From: Adiantum capillus-veneris
Taxonomy: Eukaryota; Streptophyta; Polypodiopsida; Polypodiales; Pteridaceae
NCBI GenBank assembly: GCA_014529385.2
Contig: CM043968.1
Coordinates: forward strand, 31,015,513-31,079,512
Reading direction: 5' to 3'
DNA length: 64,000 nucleotides
A program made the position numbers and the translations under genes. Under the pieces are notes generated by a model. That model saw only the letters and a list, made by a program, of their open reading frames with translations. It was not told the DNA's origin and ran no database searches. Shown piece after piece: positions 1-64,000 of the stretch; position 1 is the first letter of the stretch, and each line of letters opens with the position of its first letter.

Positions 1-590
1 AGTTTATGGCAATCCATAACAAATCTGCACCCTATCATCCTCAAGCGAATGGTAAAGCCAAACATACAAATAAGGTCTTAAGCTCAATAATTACTAGATT
101 GTCAGCTTGGGAAGAATTGACTGGGAAATGCATCTCCATTAAGTCTTGTGGGCTTATAGAGTGTCATTCAAAATAACTTTGAACGCCACTCCCTTTGACT
201 TGGTCTATGGACTAGATGCCATATTGCCCATGAAATTCTTATTGCCAACTCTTAAAGCTATACATGAATTAGAATAGAAAAGTCATGAGTTGTTCGAACG
301 ACTAGAGGACTTGAAAATGTATAGATGAACAAAGGCTAGCGGCCATAGCACATATATATGCACAAAAACAGAAACAAAAACGGTCCTTTGATTCACATTT
401 GTTAACAAACGTCTCCAAACAGGGGGATCTCCCTAAAACATCATATTCCAAAATCCAAGAAGAAGGGATACAGTCTTTTTGTGATTGAGAATCTTTCACC
501 AAGTGAGGCCATTAGACTAGATACCTTAGATGGAAAAATAATGAAAAATTGGATTAGTGGATCTTGTCTTTGAAAATACCATTTACCATT
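1..590 (+). mobile_element. Ty3/gypsy integrase C-terminal relic
   Basis: Reading on the + strand gives a typical end of a Ty3/gypsy integrase: APYHPQANGKA followed by TNKVL, then, after in-frame stops and a frameshift near 170-180, NATPFDLVYGLDAILPM, and near 525 a remnant of the usual closing motif (LDGKIMKNW). The HPQxNG and TPF-LVYG motifs are diagnostic of the integrase core end in plant gypsy elements. Several stops (around 170 and 274) show it is dead. The 5' part of the element lies outside the window. Confidence 0.8.
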
Positions 591-647
591 AACTAATGAT
601 CTTTTGCAATGCATGCAGCAAAAGAACGAAAGTTAAAATGACAACAA

Positions 648-1277
648 GTGATTGAGGAAGCTCAAGAAGAAGCACGCATTCAAATTTGGAAAAGAAAAGC
701 CACAATGCAACCAATCCCTGAGGTTATGCCAATCAATACTCTTCAAATTCACCATCACTTCATTACTCAATCTTTAGGCGAAGATGAAGTGGAAACAAAT
801 GATGAATGGTTGGATGGATTAGATATGAGAGTCACAATTACCCTGAATGATGGATTCAAGGTCAAAGCATTAGCCGACATAGGTGCACGACTCAATGTTG
901 TCAACTATTCAACATACAAAAGACTGACAACCCAATCCCTGGAGCACTACAAAGCTAAAGTCAAGGACTGTCACAAAGAATACACACCAACATTCGGTTT
1001 GATTAATCTCAAAATCTTTGTGCATGGAATTCTATGTTCACACATGTTTATCAGCATTCCTAATGAGCATATGAACAAATATATTATACTAGGAGTTCCA
1101 TGGATGAGAACTTATGGAGTTGTTCAGGATTGGGATGCTAAAGTTCTCGAGCTAACACTCAAAGGTGGACAATTGCGTGTACCATTTTTTCATAGTCGTG
1201 AAGAGTGGAAAGCCGCTCTCAAAACTCCACAACTACCAAAAACCAGGAGTAGCTCAAACCCAATGTCCATTGTTTGA
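648..1277 (+). CDS. retropepsin-like ORF downstream of integrase
   Basis: An open frame of 209 codons encodes a protein with an aspartic-protease-like fold signature: VKALADIGARLNVVN in the middle (a D-x-GA motif with Ile where Thr or Ser is usual) and YIILGVPWMR about 70 residues later, as in plant Ty3/gypsy proteases and the related host retropepsin-like genes. It follows the integrase relic in the same orientation, which is not the usual place for a protease (gag-PR-RT-RH-INT), so it is either an extra 3' ORF of this element or part of a second element. The D-I-G-A motif makes activity doubtful. The start codon is uncertain because the frame is open upstream of the ATG. Confidence 0.55.
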   Translation: MIEEAQEEARIQIWKRKATMQPIPEVMPINTLQIHHHFITQSLGEDEVETNDEWLDGLDMRVTITLNDGFKVKALADIGARLNVVNYSTYKRLTTQSLEHYKAKVKDCHKEYTPTFGLINLKIFVHGILCSHMFISIPNEHMNKYIILGVPWMRTYGVVQDWDAKVLELTLKGGQLRVPFFHSREEWKAALKTPQLPKTRSSSNPMSIV

Positions 1278-1968
1278 CACCAAATTAATCCTCATAATAC
1301 CGGCATGCAAAGAACCAGGCAAGTTTGGGTACCCAAAACCCGGCTCACCAACAATCCTAAGCAGATTTGGGTGCCTAAATAACTATCGAACAATCAAAAT
1401 AAGTCCTCAGTTACACCTCCCTATCAATTGCCAACAACGGACACCAAAGTCACAACCAACTCAATGGATACAAAAACCCAAGAAGAAACCTGAAGCCAGG
1501 CCCAAACCAAAGACTATATGCAAATGGAAAATCAAGGCAAAACCATGGGCAGTCATGTACCAATGGGTACCAAAGCTACAACCATCATCAACAAAACCAT
1601 CATCTACAGTGCCACAGGATTTCGGAGCCGTTGATACCGATTGTGCATACATCACTATCAAGGAGCGAGCGCAATTACTTCAAGATCTACTCTTCAAGAG
1701 AGTCAACCAACATGATGCTTTGCCATCGATAACCCTTGAGTATATCGCTCAAGACCCACCTTTTGCACTGCATAGTGTTTCAGATTGCATTGACTTCAGT
1801 AGCATGGTAGAGCCAACCTCGACTATGCATAGACATGACTTCATCACCGTGCATTGCAAAAAACCGGGCTACACTGTCATCCGAGAGGACTCAATCAAGG
1901 AAGGGGAGTGGTATTTTCAATGCGGACCTAGATATCTGAAGCAGATTAGAAAAAGGGCAATGTTTTGA
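1165..1968 (+). CDS. unrecognised basic ORF after the protease-like ORF
   Basis: A 267-codon frame overlaps the end of the protease-like ORF in another frame and runs to 1968. I do not recognise the protein. Its middle is rich in Lys and Pro (around 1490-1560, KPKKKPEARPKPK), and the C-terminal third (FGAVDTDCAYITIKERAQLL, then GEWYFQCGPRYL) looks globular and rich in aromatic residues. In the same strand but another frame at 1320-1380 are two copies of a QxWVPK motif typical of retroelement linker regions, so the true protein may be shifted between frames. It most likely belongs to the same LTR element. It could be a chance opening in decayed element DNA. Confidence 0.35.
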   Translation: MDNCVYHFFIVVKSGKPLSKLHNYQKPGVAQTQCPLFDTKLILIIPACKEPGKFGYPKPGSPTILSRFGCLNNYRTIKISPQLHLPINCQQRTPKSQPTQWIQKPKKKPEARPKPKTICKWKIKAKPWAVMYQWVPKLQPSSTKPSSTVPQDFGAVDTDCAYITIKERAQLLQDLLFKRVNQHDALPSITLEYIAQDPPFALHSVSDCIDFSSMVEPTSTMHRHDFITVHCKKPGYTVIREDSIKEGEWYFQCGPRYLKQIRKRAMF

Positions 1969-3015
1969 AATGCTTGAATGTTAATGTGTGGATTTTGATA
2001 ACTCAAAAGTAAAATGCCCTTTTAAATAACAAAATAGGGAATATGTAATACATTAATCCATAAGTGTGCGTTATAAATATCACAAAAAAAGCCAAAAATA
2101 TTATAATTGTTACTCTTTTTGCATATGTTTTGACCAAAAAAGTGATCAAAATGGACCAATCCACCAAAATATGGCCATGTAATAAATTAGGTGTGTTTTC
2201 GTATTTTTGGGTTTGGAATTCTTTTTTTAGAGTGAGTTTGTCATTTTTTTGAAATTTTCTTAATAAAAAAAGTAAAAAAATAATAAATAAATGTCAAACA
2301 GATTCAAATGGAAAAACAAAAGGAACCATGATGATCAAGAAGGGAAGGCGGAGGAGCATATCAAATTTTGTTTGATTTCGACGACAGTGATGGAAAGCCT
2401 AAATTTAGGCCACAAAGCCTGATTTTGTAAAACCTTCGGAAATTGAGTAATCGAAATCCAAGCGAAGAAATTTTCAAAAGGAAATTATACTTTGTCATCT
2501 AGTAGGACTACTTGGGGGGCTTGAGAGGAAATGAGTTGGAAAGCCCATGTATGTATAGTCAAAGTATGCTAAAAGTAGTCTCATTTTCATTTGCCTACTT
2601 TGGGAGAGACTTTGGGAGAGACTTCTGCCTGAGTAGCTCAAAAAAAAAGGCTAAAAATAGTCTCATTTTCATTTGCCTACTTCTACCAGAGTAGGCTAAA
2701 AGTAGTCTCATTTTCATTTGCCTACTTTTGAGCGGCTTCTGCAGCTTCTAGCGACCACCACAGTACATTGTTCACACGAGACATGAGGGGTGAGTTCGTA
2801 CCCTACTAATGAATGTTTCTAATCATGTCTTCGAAATCGGAGTAGCTCAAAAAAACCCTAAGTTAACAGAATCTCCCCAGAGAAAAGCGAATGTAAAAAT
2901 GATTGTAGCGATCGGCTCAGAATATCAAAAGTTATCAAACTTGATAGGAGACATAGCAATGACCTATAGAACATTCCCATATGGTCCACACATTAACACG
3001 TATAACACATATAAA
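1969..3015. other. AT-rich stretch without a recognisable gene
   Basis: No convincing coding frame is seen. The segment is AT-rich, with long T and A runs near 2220-2285, and may contain the 3' LTR or flank of the preceding gypsy element. It holds one short tandem motif array (2568-2729, listed separately). Confidence 0.5.
2568..2729 (+). repeat. three-copy imperfect repeat (about 35 bp)
   Basis: The motif GCTAAAA(G/A)TAGTCTCATT followed by TTCATTTGCCTACTT occurs three times, at about 2568-2603, 2649-2684 and 2693-2729. The first two copies are separated by a short spacer that itself contains a duplicated TTGGGAGAGAC. The array lies about 600 bp upstream of the TWD40-2 start codon. It is almost identical between copies in otherwise unique DNA. 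Confidence 0.75.
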
Positions 3016-3016
3016 A

Positions 3017-3070
<54 letters not shown>
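3016..3070. repeat. (AT)n-(AG)n microsatellite
   Basis: About 12 AT units run directly into about 15 AG units. It lies about 240 bp upstream of the start codon of the host gene, at the edge of the putative promoter. Confidence 0.9.
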
Positions 3071-3072
<2 letters not shown>

Positions 3073-3306
3073 ACTTTGCACAACTATATTTGATGCATTT
3101 CACCCTCCCTCTACGACAATATGCACTAGAACCAGCGCGTTCTTTAACCAAGCCCCAACATAATACTAGTCGTGTTTGATCGATCCTTGGACGATGCGTA
3201 GTGACTTGGCAAATCTGAACTTTGCTCCTGCTTTCGCTGGCTGATTGATCTCGCGCGCACACAGAGACGAGAGACAGAGAGAGAGAAAGAGAGACGTGTA
3301 TGCATG
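3071..3306 (+). promoter_or_regulatory. putative TWD40-2 promoter / 5' UTR with GA-rich leader
   Basis: This is the non-coding DNA directly before the homology-supported start codon. A weak TATA-like run (CTATATTTG) lies near 3084, and the last 45 bases before the ATG are a GA-rich leader (GAGACAGAGAGAGAGAAAGAG), a common feature of plant 5' UTRs and of GAGA-factor (BBR/BPC) binding regions. No transcript data are available, so the transcription start is not fixed. Confidence 0.4.
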
Positions 3307-58480
<55,174 letters not shown>

Positions 58481-60462
58481 GTGCGTGTCAGTGTAGCTAT
58501 TTTTTTAATAAATATTAGTTCTCAGTTTGAGCACAGTAAAATTATCAGGGAGATCTTTCCATTAGAATCGCTTTCCGGATGCAGAGTCAGGTAGATGACT
58601 AGAGTATCATGAATGGAGTTTCATATAGTTTAATCTAGTTAGGATGGTTATTTGTGGTCATTGTTGGATGTATGACTAAAGCATTGCAGAGGAAATATAC
58701 TCGTAAAAAGTTTGGGCAGATTAAAATACTGCGGGAAAGATATTTGTGGTCACCATTGGATGTATGACTAAAGCATCGCAGATTAAAATACGGCGGCAAA
58801 GGTATTCTGGATGTGGCGTAGGGTGACCCACAGCATTGTGAAGGGATTCAATGGGTACCCCATATTACATGATTCACTAGACATTGAATGCTAGAACAAG
58901 CACATAATCAAAGATGGGTCCTTGGACAATGGAAACAGTGCCTCCCTTTGAGACTCCCTCCAATCATGTTATTTTGAACATTTAGTGTCTATTTTAGCAT
59001 ACTTGTCCAAGTGAGAGTGCACCTCAACAATCCCCCCCCCGGACATTGTGTATGAAGATATGCCGCAGCATTTGTTCTGCAGGATTAATATTGACAAAGT
59101 AGGTCAATTTTCAATAATCTGGCTGCTTTCAACCATGTCCAGTCATCCAATTGATAATTTGTGAAAGGAGAAGACAGTCTCCATTTATAGGCATGTAAAC
59201 ATTGGGTGCCCAGGTTCCAAAGCACTCTTCCTCTGTGTGTGTGTGTGTGTGTGTGGGCGCACGCGCCTGTGTGCATGAGACAGCTTGCACGCTTTTCTTG
59301 CCAAATGACACATCAATGCTGAGTTCACAAAGACAGCCGCGGGCCACTTCTTTTACTAGAGATTCAGAGACATGAGGAGACTCTGCCAATCATCTGCACA
59401 CCCTAGTGAAGGGCAATAGTCATAGCTCACGGACTTCTCTCAAGCGCTGCCCTAGTACCACCCACCGACATTCACAGAGGGTTCACACTATGGAGGCAGA
59501 GATTGTTCGAGCTGGTAGACGCCCCAGAGCACCATGGTACGAGGCTCGGAGAGTACACAACAGGGCCATTTGAGAGATTTGTTTACGACATGAGCAGACC
59601 AGACTGAGGGAGAGAGTGGGTTTTCTTAGACCCTGTTGCTATGCCACGGGGACTCTTCTTTCCCAACCCACGTGTGCATGCCATACTACATGTTGCTAAA
59701 CCTGACTATTTTCTTACTTTCTAAGTAGTTTCTTCTTAATGAAAGTAGGATATTTATATGTGTACACTTTTTTCTTATGTTATATTTATATGTGTACACT
59801 TGACTATATGTTGCTAAATTGACTATTTTCTTACTTTCTAAGTAATTTCTTCTTAATGAAATTAGGATATTTATGTGTGTACACTTGAACCGGGGAACTG
59901 TAGATCTACAAGAACTGATAAAAGCAATCAGGAACGGACATCTCTGATGTCTCATATGATGGGTGATATTAAGCATCGCAAAGGAGTTGTTCCGTAAGTT
60001 TACTGGGAGAGATTGGGAAATGGATATCCTTGATGCGTCACAGGATGGGTCACGGGAGCATCGGATATGGAATTTTCTGTTGGTCTGAGGAGGAAAATCC
60101 GAGTTGGGTAAGAATTACGCGTAAAGATGCAAGTACATGAATAAAGAGAAGCTTTGAATAAAAGCAGGATGTATTTGGGAAAATAGATGCTTTCCCGCGA
60201 GGAAGACTATGTTTGCATTGCATCTGTGCATGAGGTTGCATCCAGGGACCCCTGGGGAGTGTTGCGTAAGCATTATTTTTCAGCTCACAAGTTTTTACAA
60301 AGTTTTTTAAGTAGGTTCACACTTATTTTAGTAAGTAACCGATTGGCTGCCCACTTGTTAACTTATTTCAGTAAGTGGCCGGCTGGCTGCAGCCCACGTA
60401 ATAAAATAAAGCAACAAAGAGATGGTGCCCCAATCTGGCTAAAAACAGCAAGCAAGGCAGCG
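58481..60462. other. start of intron 19, small repeats only
   Basis: After GTGCGT the sequence has no exon I can recognise. It holds a roughly 92-bp-offset duplication (TTGGATGTATGACTAAAGCA at about 58663 and 58755), a (GT)n run at 59233-59254, and a direct repeat at 59703-59772 and 59818-59885 (TTCTTACTTTCTAAGTA, TTTCTTCTTAATGAAA). A short minus/plus frame at about 59491-59570 (AEIVRAGRRPRAPWYEARRV) may be a LINE C-terminal relic but is too weak to call. Confidence 0.5.
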
Positions 60463-63400
60463 ATCTCTCTCTCAATCCTAGACAATGACATATGGGAGTT
60501 TGCCAAGGATGGTGACATCATCCTCCTAGTTGACTTCAATGCCTGGACGTGCTCAGACCGTCTTCTATGACACTTTAGAGGAGATGCTTAGAGAGCTGGA
60601 TGTAGGAGATTTGGGGCTTGATAGACATTCACAAGATAGAGAGCAGACAGAGTACGGGGGACATCTCACAAAGATGGCGACTACACATGGTCTAGCGAAA
60701 CTTAATGGCTTGCAACATTTTTCTAGAGCGGCCGTTTCACATGCTTTCCACACAGGCTTGGGGTTAGCACAGTGGACTATGTCATGGCACATCCGAGCTT
60801 CATCCCCTGCATTCAAGATTTCAAAGTAGGACCAAGACGAGTGGGCGTAGGAGTGGATCATGCTCTCTTGACACTTTCTATCTCCTTTTAATATAGTACA
60901 GTCCAGGTGTTAGGAGGGAGGACACATAATCGCTATACATTTACACCAGAGACTGATTGTGTTTATACAGAGGAGATCTATATTCGTCTATGTACAACAG
61001 CCTGGCCAGGACTCTCAGTGGAGGAGATCACCACTTTACTGACTGAGACATTGCATGATGCAGCAGCAGAGGCTTACCCACACACTCAGCCTAATCAGAG
61101 ACGCCGTTCTGGGACCATGCCTCAAAACAATTGGTATGAGGAGGAATGTAGAGAGATGAGAGCACAACTTCTCGGATAGCCTTCAGGCACCTTGTGCGAC
61201 GTAAGAAGCGAGCATTCCTAGCTCAAATGGAACGGGACTTATACCAGTTGTTCTCGAGTAGAGACTCAAGAACAACTGGTATAAGCACTCCCCTCCCCCA
61301 ATGATTACTTCTCCTGATGTGTGGGGTCAAAATGAAACATCCTTATATACTATCCTTGGACAGACACCCCTTCCAGATCCTCCTGAGCGATGCCCATCTA
61401 CGAGTATCTTCTTTACCCTTGAGATGGTAAAGACGGCCATCGACAGGATGAGAACCAGGAGGGATCATGATGGTCTAGTAGTAGAGCACTTTTTACATGT
61501 TAGAGATATACTGGCAGAGGTTCTTGCAGTTCTATTCAATCGTGTCATGTGTGAGGGTCTACCTGAGACTTGGAGATTGTCTACTATTGTGCCTATCTTC
61601 AAGGCAAGTGATCCTACGGAGCCAGGGAACTATCGTACTATTATGATTGGACACACATTGGCACGGTTGTATGCATCTATCCTTGAGCAACGGTTGAGAA
61701 AATGGTTAGAGAGATGAGGGCATACGGGCTGGTTTTAGGAGAGGCTTCTTCACTCTTGACCATATTCTGACACTTAGAGCCATTATTGAGGAGGGTAGGG
61801 ATTTTTTGTAGCTTTGTGGACTTCCGCAAAGCATTTGACATGGTTCCCAGAGCCAGATTGATGCATAGACTACAGGAGATGGGAGTGCCCATTGAGTTGA
61901 TTTGGGGGATCATGGCTCTATACAGATAAGTGATGGGACATGTACGCACTCCAGAGGGGATATCTGATTTAGTTCACTCCACTATTGGAGTGAAATAAGG
62001 TTGTCCATTGTCTCCTACTCTATTTAGTATGTATATAGATGAGGTTTCTTATTACATTGACAGAGACGGTGACAGAGGTACCCAACTGGTAGGGACATGG
62101 ATCTCATTGTTGTTATATTGTGCTGATCTCTTACTGACCGGAGGGTATGCAACGACATTTGGATGCATTACATAGCTTTGCGGAGGATAGTGGATTGTCT
62201 GTAAACCTTGGTAAAACCAAGGTTATGGTGTTTAACACCACATCGCAATGGATCGGGAGATTAGCATCTGCATTCACTTATGGCCAAGAGATTGTGGAGT
62301 ACTAAGATGCATACACTTATCTTGGGGTAGTCTTCACTGGGCCAAAGTTTTCTTTGAAGAGAGCAGCAGAGACTAGACTAACTAGAGCGTATGCGGCCTT
62401 GGGAGGATTGGAGAGGATGTGTGTGCAGGTTCAGTTCCAGGAACCTTGAACAAAGTTCTGGCTCTTTGATACCTTGGTAGCTTCAGCTATGCTCTACGGG
62501 GTTCAGGTTTGGGGAATCTCTGTGGGTCAGGATGGGTGGAGAGGTATGGAGAGGCCCTTGGTATCTATGATCTCTCGGTTGATTAGAGCCAAGGCCTCCA
62601 TGCCACACGAGATCATTAGAGCGGAGTTAGTAGCCCCCCCCCCCCCCCCCCCCCCTATGGAGATAGAGGCGCTTACCAGATCATTCTCCTTTGAACACAG
62701 CTTATGGGATACTACTAGAGACAGATATGCCAGATTGGCCCTCGAGTCCTCGAGACAATTAGCTTTACAGGGGGACACATCATGCTGGTATGCACAATGG
62801 TTTCAGATACATGGCTTCAACATGGACAGCTTGCCTCCCTTCCAGTACTCCCTTGATGCACCATCGTTGTCTCTTACACAGGTGGAGATTACTAGAATCA
62901 TTCGCCAAGACCTGACCCAGTTGGACACCAGGAGGACATGAATAGAGCTGACATAGGAGCTGGGCACGAAGATGGCTTTCTATAGAGAGCATCTTCTCCA
63001 ACTCACAGGGGATGGGTTTGTGGTTCGACCCAGCTATATGGATACACATTCATCTCATGGGTTACGGTGTGCCATTGGTCAGATACGAACATCGTCCCAC
63101 CAGCTTGAGATTAAGACTGGTAAATTCAGAGGGATACCAACAACTAACAGGATATGCCGCCTATGCCATACAAAGCCAGAGACGGAGATGCATCATATAT
63201 GTCAGTGCACAGTGTATTATGAGATACGGGGTCGCTTACACTGTCTATTCAAACAAGGCTTCGGACCCTTCTCCAGAGTCATGAGCTATAAAGACCAGAG
63301 ATGTCTTGGACTGTATCTATTTGAGTTACAGAGACACAGAGATAGTTTACTAAGGAGATCTAGAGAGAACAATCCGAGAGACAGATTACTGATTTCTTCA

Positions 63401-63818
63401 CACCAGAGACTGGACAGACAGAGGAGCAGCCACCATTGCAAATCTCAGCTCATACTCACATCCACGGTACTCTCATTGCCCGAGCATTGGAGCTAGGGAG
63501 ATCGAGACGCCCACGATTGAGGAGAGGAGCTTCACAGCATCGACGAAGACTACAACAGAGGATACGAGCCATACTATCTTGACATCCAGAGTAGAGTACA
63601 GATGAGGATGGATTCATCACCCATTGTATCTTTCTCTTGTATAGGGCACCCATTGTATTTGTGATCACACATACCCCACACAGTTCTAGCTAGTAACAAT
63701 TCTAGATTCAATTTAGTATCTCAGAGATGGTATCAGATTCACCAGTGTGTACCAGATTGGTCTCATAGGTCATTTTGGCCTTTTGAAGACGTTAATATAT
63801 CATTTCATTTCTCTCTCT
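60463..63818 (+). mobile_element. TC-tailed LINE, copy 6 (sense, 5'-truncated, decayed)
   Basis: It begins within APE at SILDNDIWEFAKDGDIILLV (about 60470), preceded by CTCTCTCTC, and runs through APE (60530-60829), RT (MVKTAIDRMRTRR at about 61424; PGNYRTIMIGHTLARLYASI at about 61625; FRKAFDMVPRARLMH at about 61824), and the C-terminus (63012-63496, QIRTSSHQLEIKTGKFRGIP, CRLCHTKPETEMHHICQC). The catalytic site reads YCADLL, so RT is dead; many stops and frameshifts. A 20-base poly-C run (62637-62655) lies in a poly-Pro linker. The 3' end CCTTTTGAAGACGTTAATAT at about 63779 is followed by a short CTCTCTCT. Confidence 0.82.
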
Positions 63819-63822
63819 TCCT

Positions 63823-64000
63823 CCACTTGGATCAGGAGGTCAGCGCCTGCATTCACATACGGCCAGGAGACAATGGAGTATACAGATGCTTACACTTACC
63901 TTGGAGTGGTTTTTAGTGGACCAGCATTTTCATTGAGGAGAGCAACAGAGACTAGATTGACCATAATCCATTCGGCATTGGGTAGATTGGAGAGGATGTG
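63823..64000 (+). mobile_element. start of another truncated sense LINE (copy 7), runs off the window
   Basis: Directly after the CT tail of copy 6 the sequence resumes inside ORF2: IRRSAPAFTYGQETMEYTDA then YTYLGVVFSGPAFSLRRATE and LGRLERM, the palm/thumb part of RT. This repeats the head-to-tail arrangement of the antisense array, now in sense. Confidence 0.8.

Overview
The window looks like nuclear DNA of a land plant with a large, repeat-rich genome. It holds one recognisable host gene, on the + strand: most of an orthologue of TWD40-2, a subunit of the plant-specific TPLATE endocytic complex (TSET family). I can place 19 coding exons, from the start codon near 3307 to 58480. Every junction has GT/AG ends and a compatible phase. 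They encode about 862 residues, and the 3' part of the gene lies beyond the window. The very long introns and the many LINEs suggest a non-seed vascular plant (fern or lycophyte) or another large-genome lineage, but this is only inference.

Layout. Bases 1-2000 are the decayed 3' end of a Ty3/gypsy-like element with two further ORFs after the integrase. Bases 2000-3306 are AT-rich, with short repeats, a microsatellite and the putative 5' UTR. Exon 1 is at 3307-3424. Intron 1 (6.2 kb) holds a gypsy pol relic, an inverted LTR pair, a small TRIM-like element and a poly-A-tailed L1 3' fragment. Exons 2-6 are compact (9595-11099). Intron 6 is about 42.3 kb (11100-53375) and almost wholly transposon: an L1 with its ORF2 frame kept across 1,517 codons but broken by stops, then a head-to-tail array of antisense LINEs each ending in a (GA)n/(TC)n tract, then gag-protease LTR elements in both orientations. 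Exons 7-19 (53376-58480) are again compact. Intron 19 (from 58481, end not seen) contains a sense copy of the same LINE family and the start of another.

The most interesting system is that LINE family. Its antisense-strand transcript would end in a conserved 3' end (core CCTTTTGAAGACGTTAATAT) followed by a dinucleotide (TC)n tract instead of poly-A. Successive copies abut one another at (GA)n tracts, and at least one 5'-truncated copy has (GA)n on both sides. A second LINE subfamily with a different 3' end sits in the same array and has the same type of tail. This fits a LINE that primes on, or targets, TC microsatellites and so piles up in tandem inside an intron. The exons on either side of the 42-kb intron join in phase at a conserved position, so the intron is probably still spliced.
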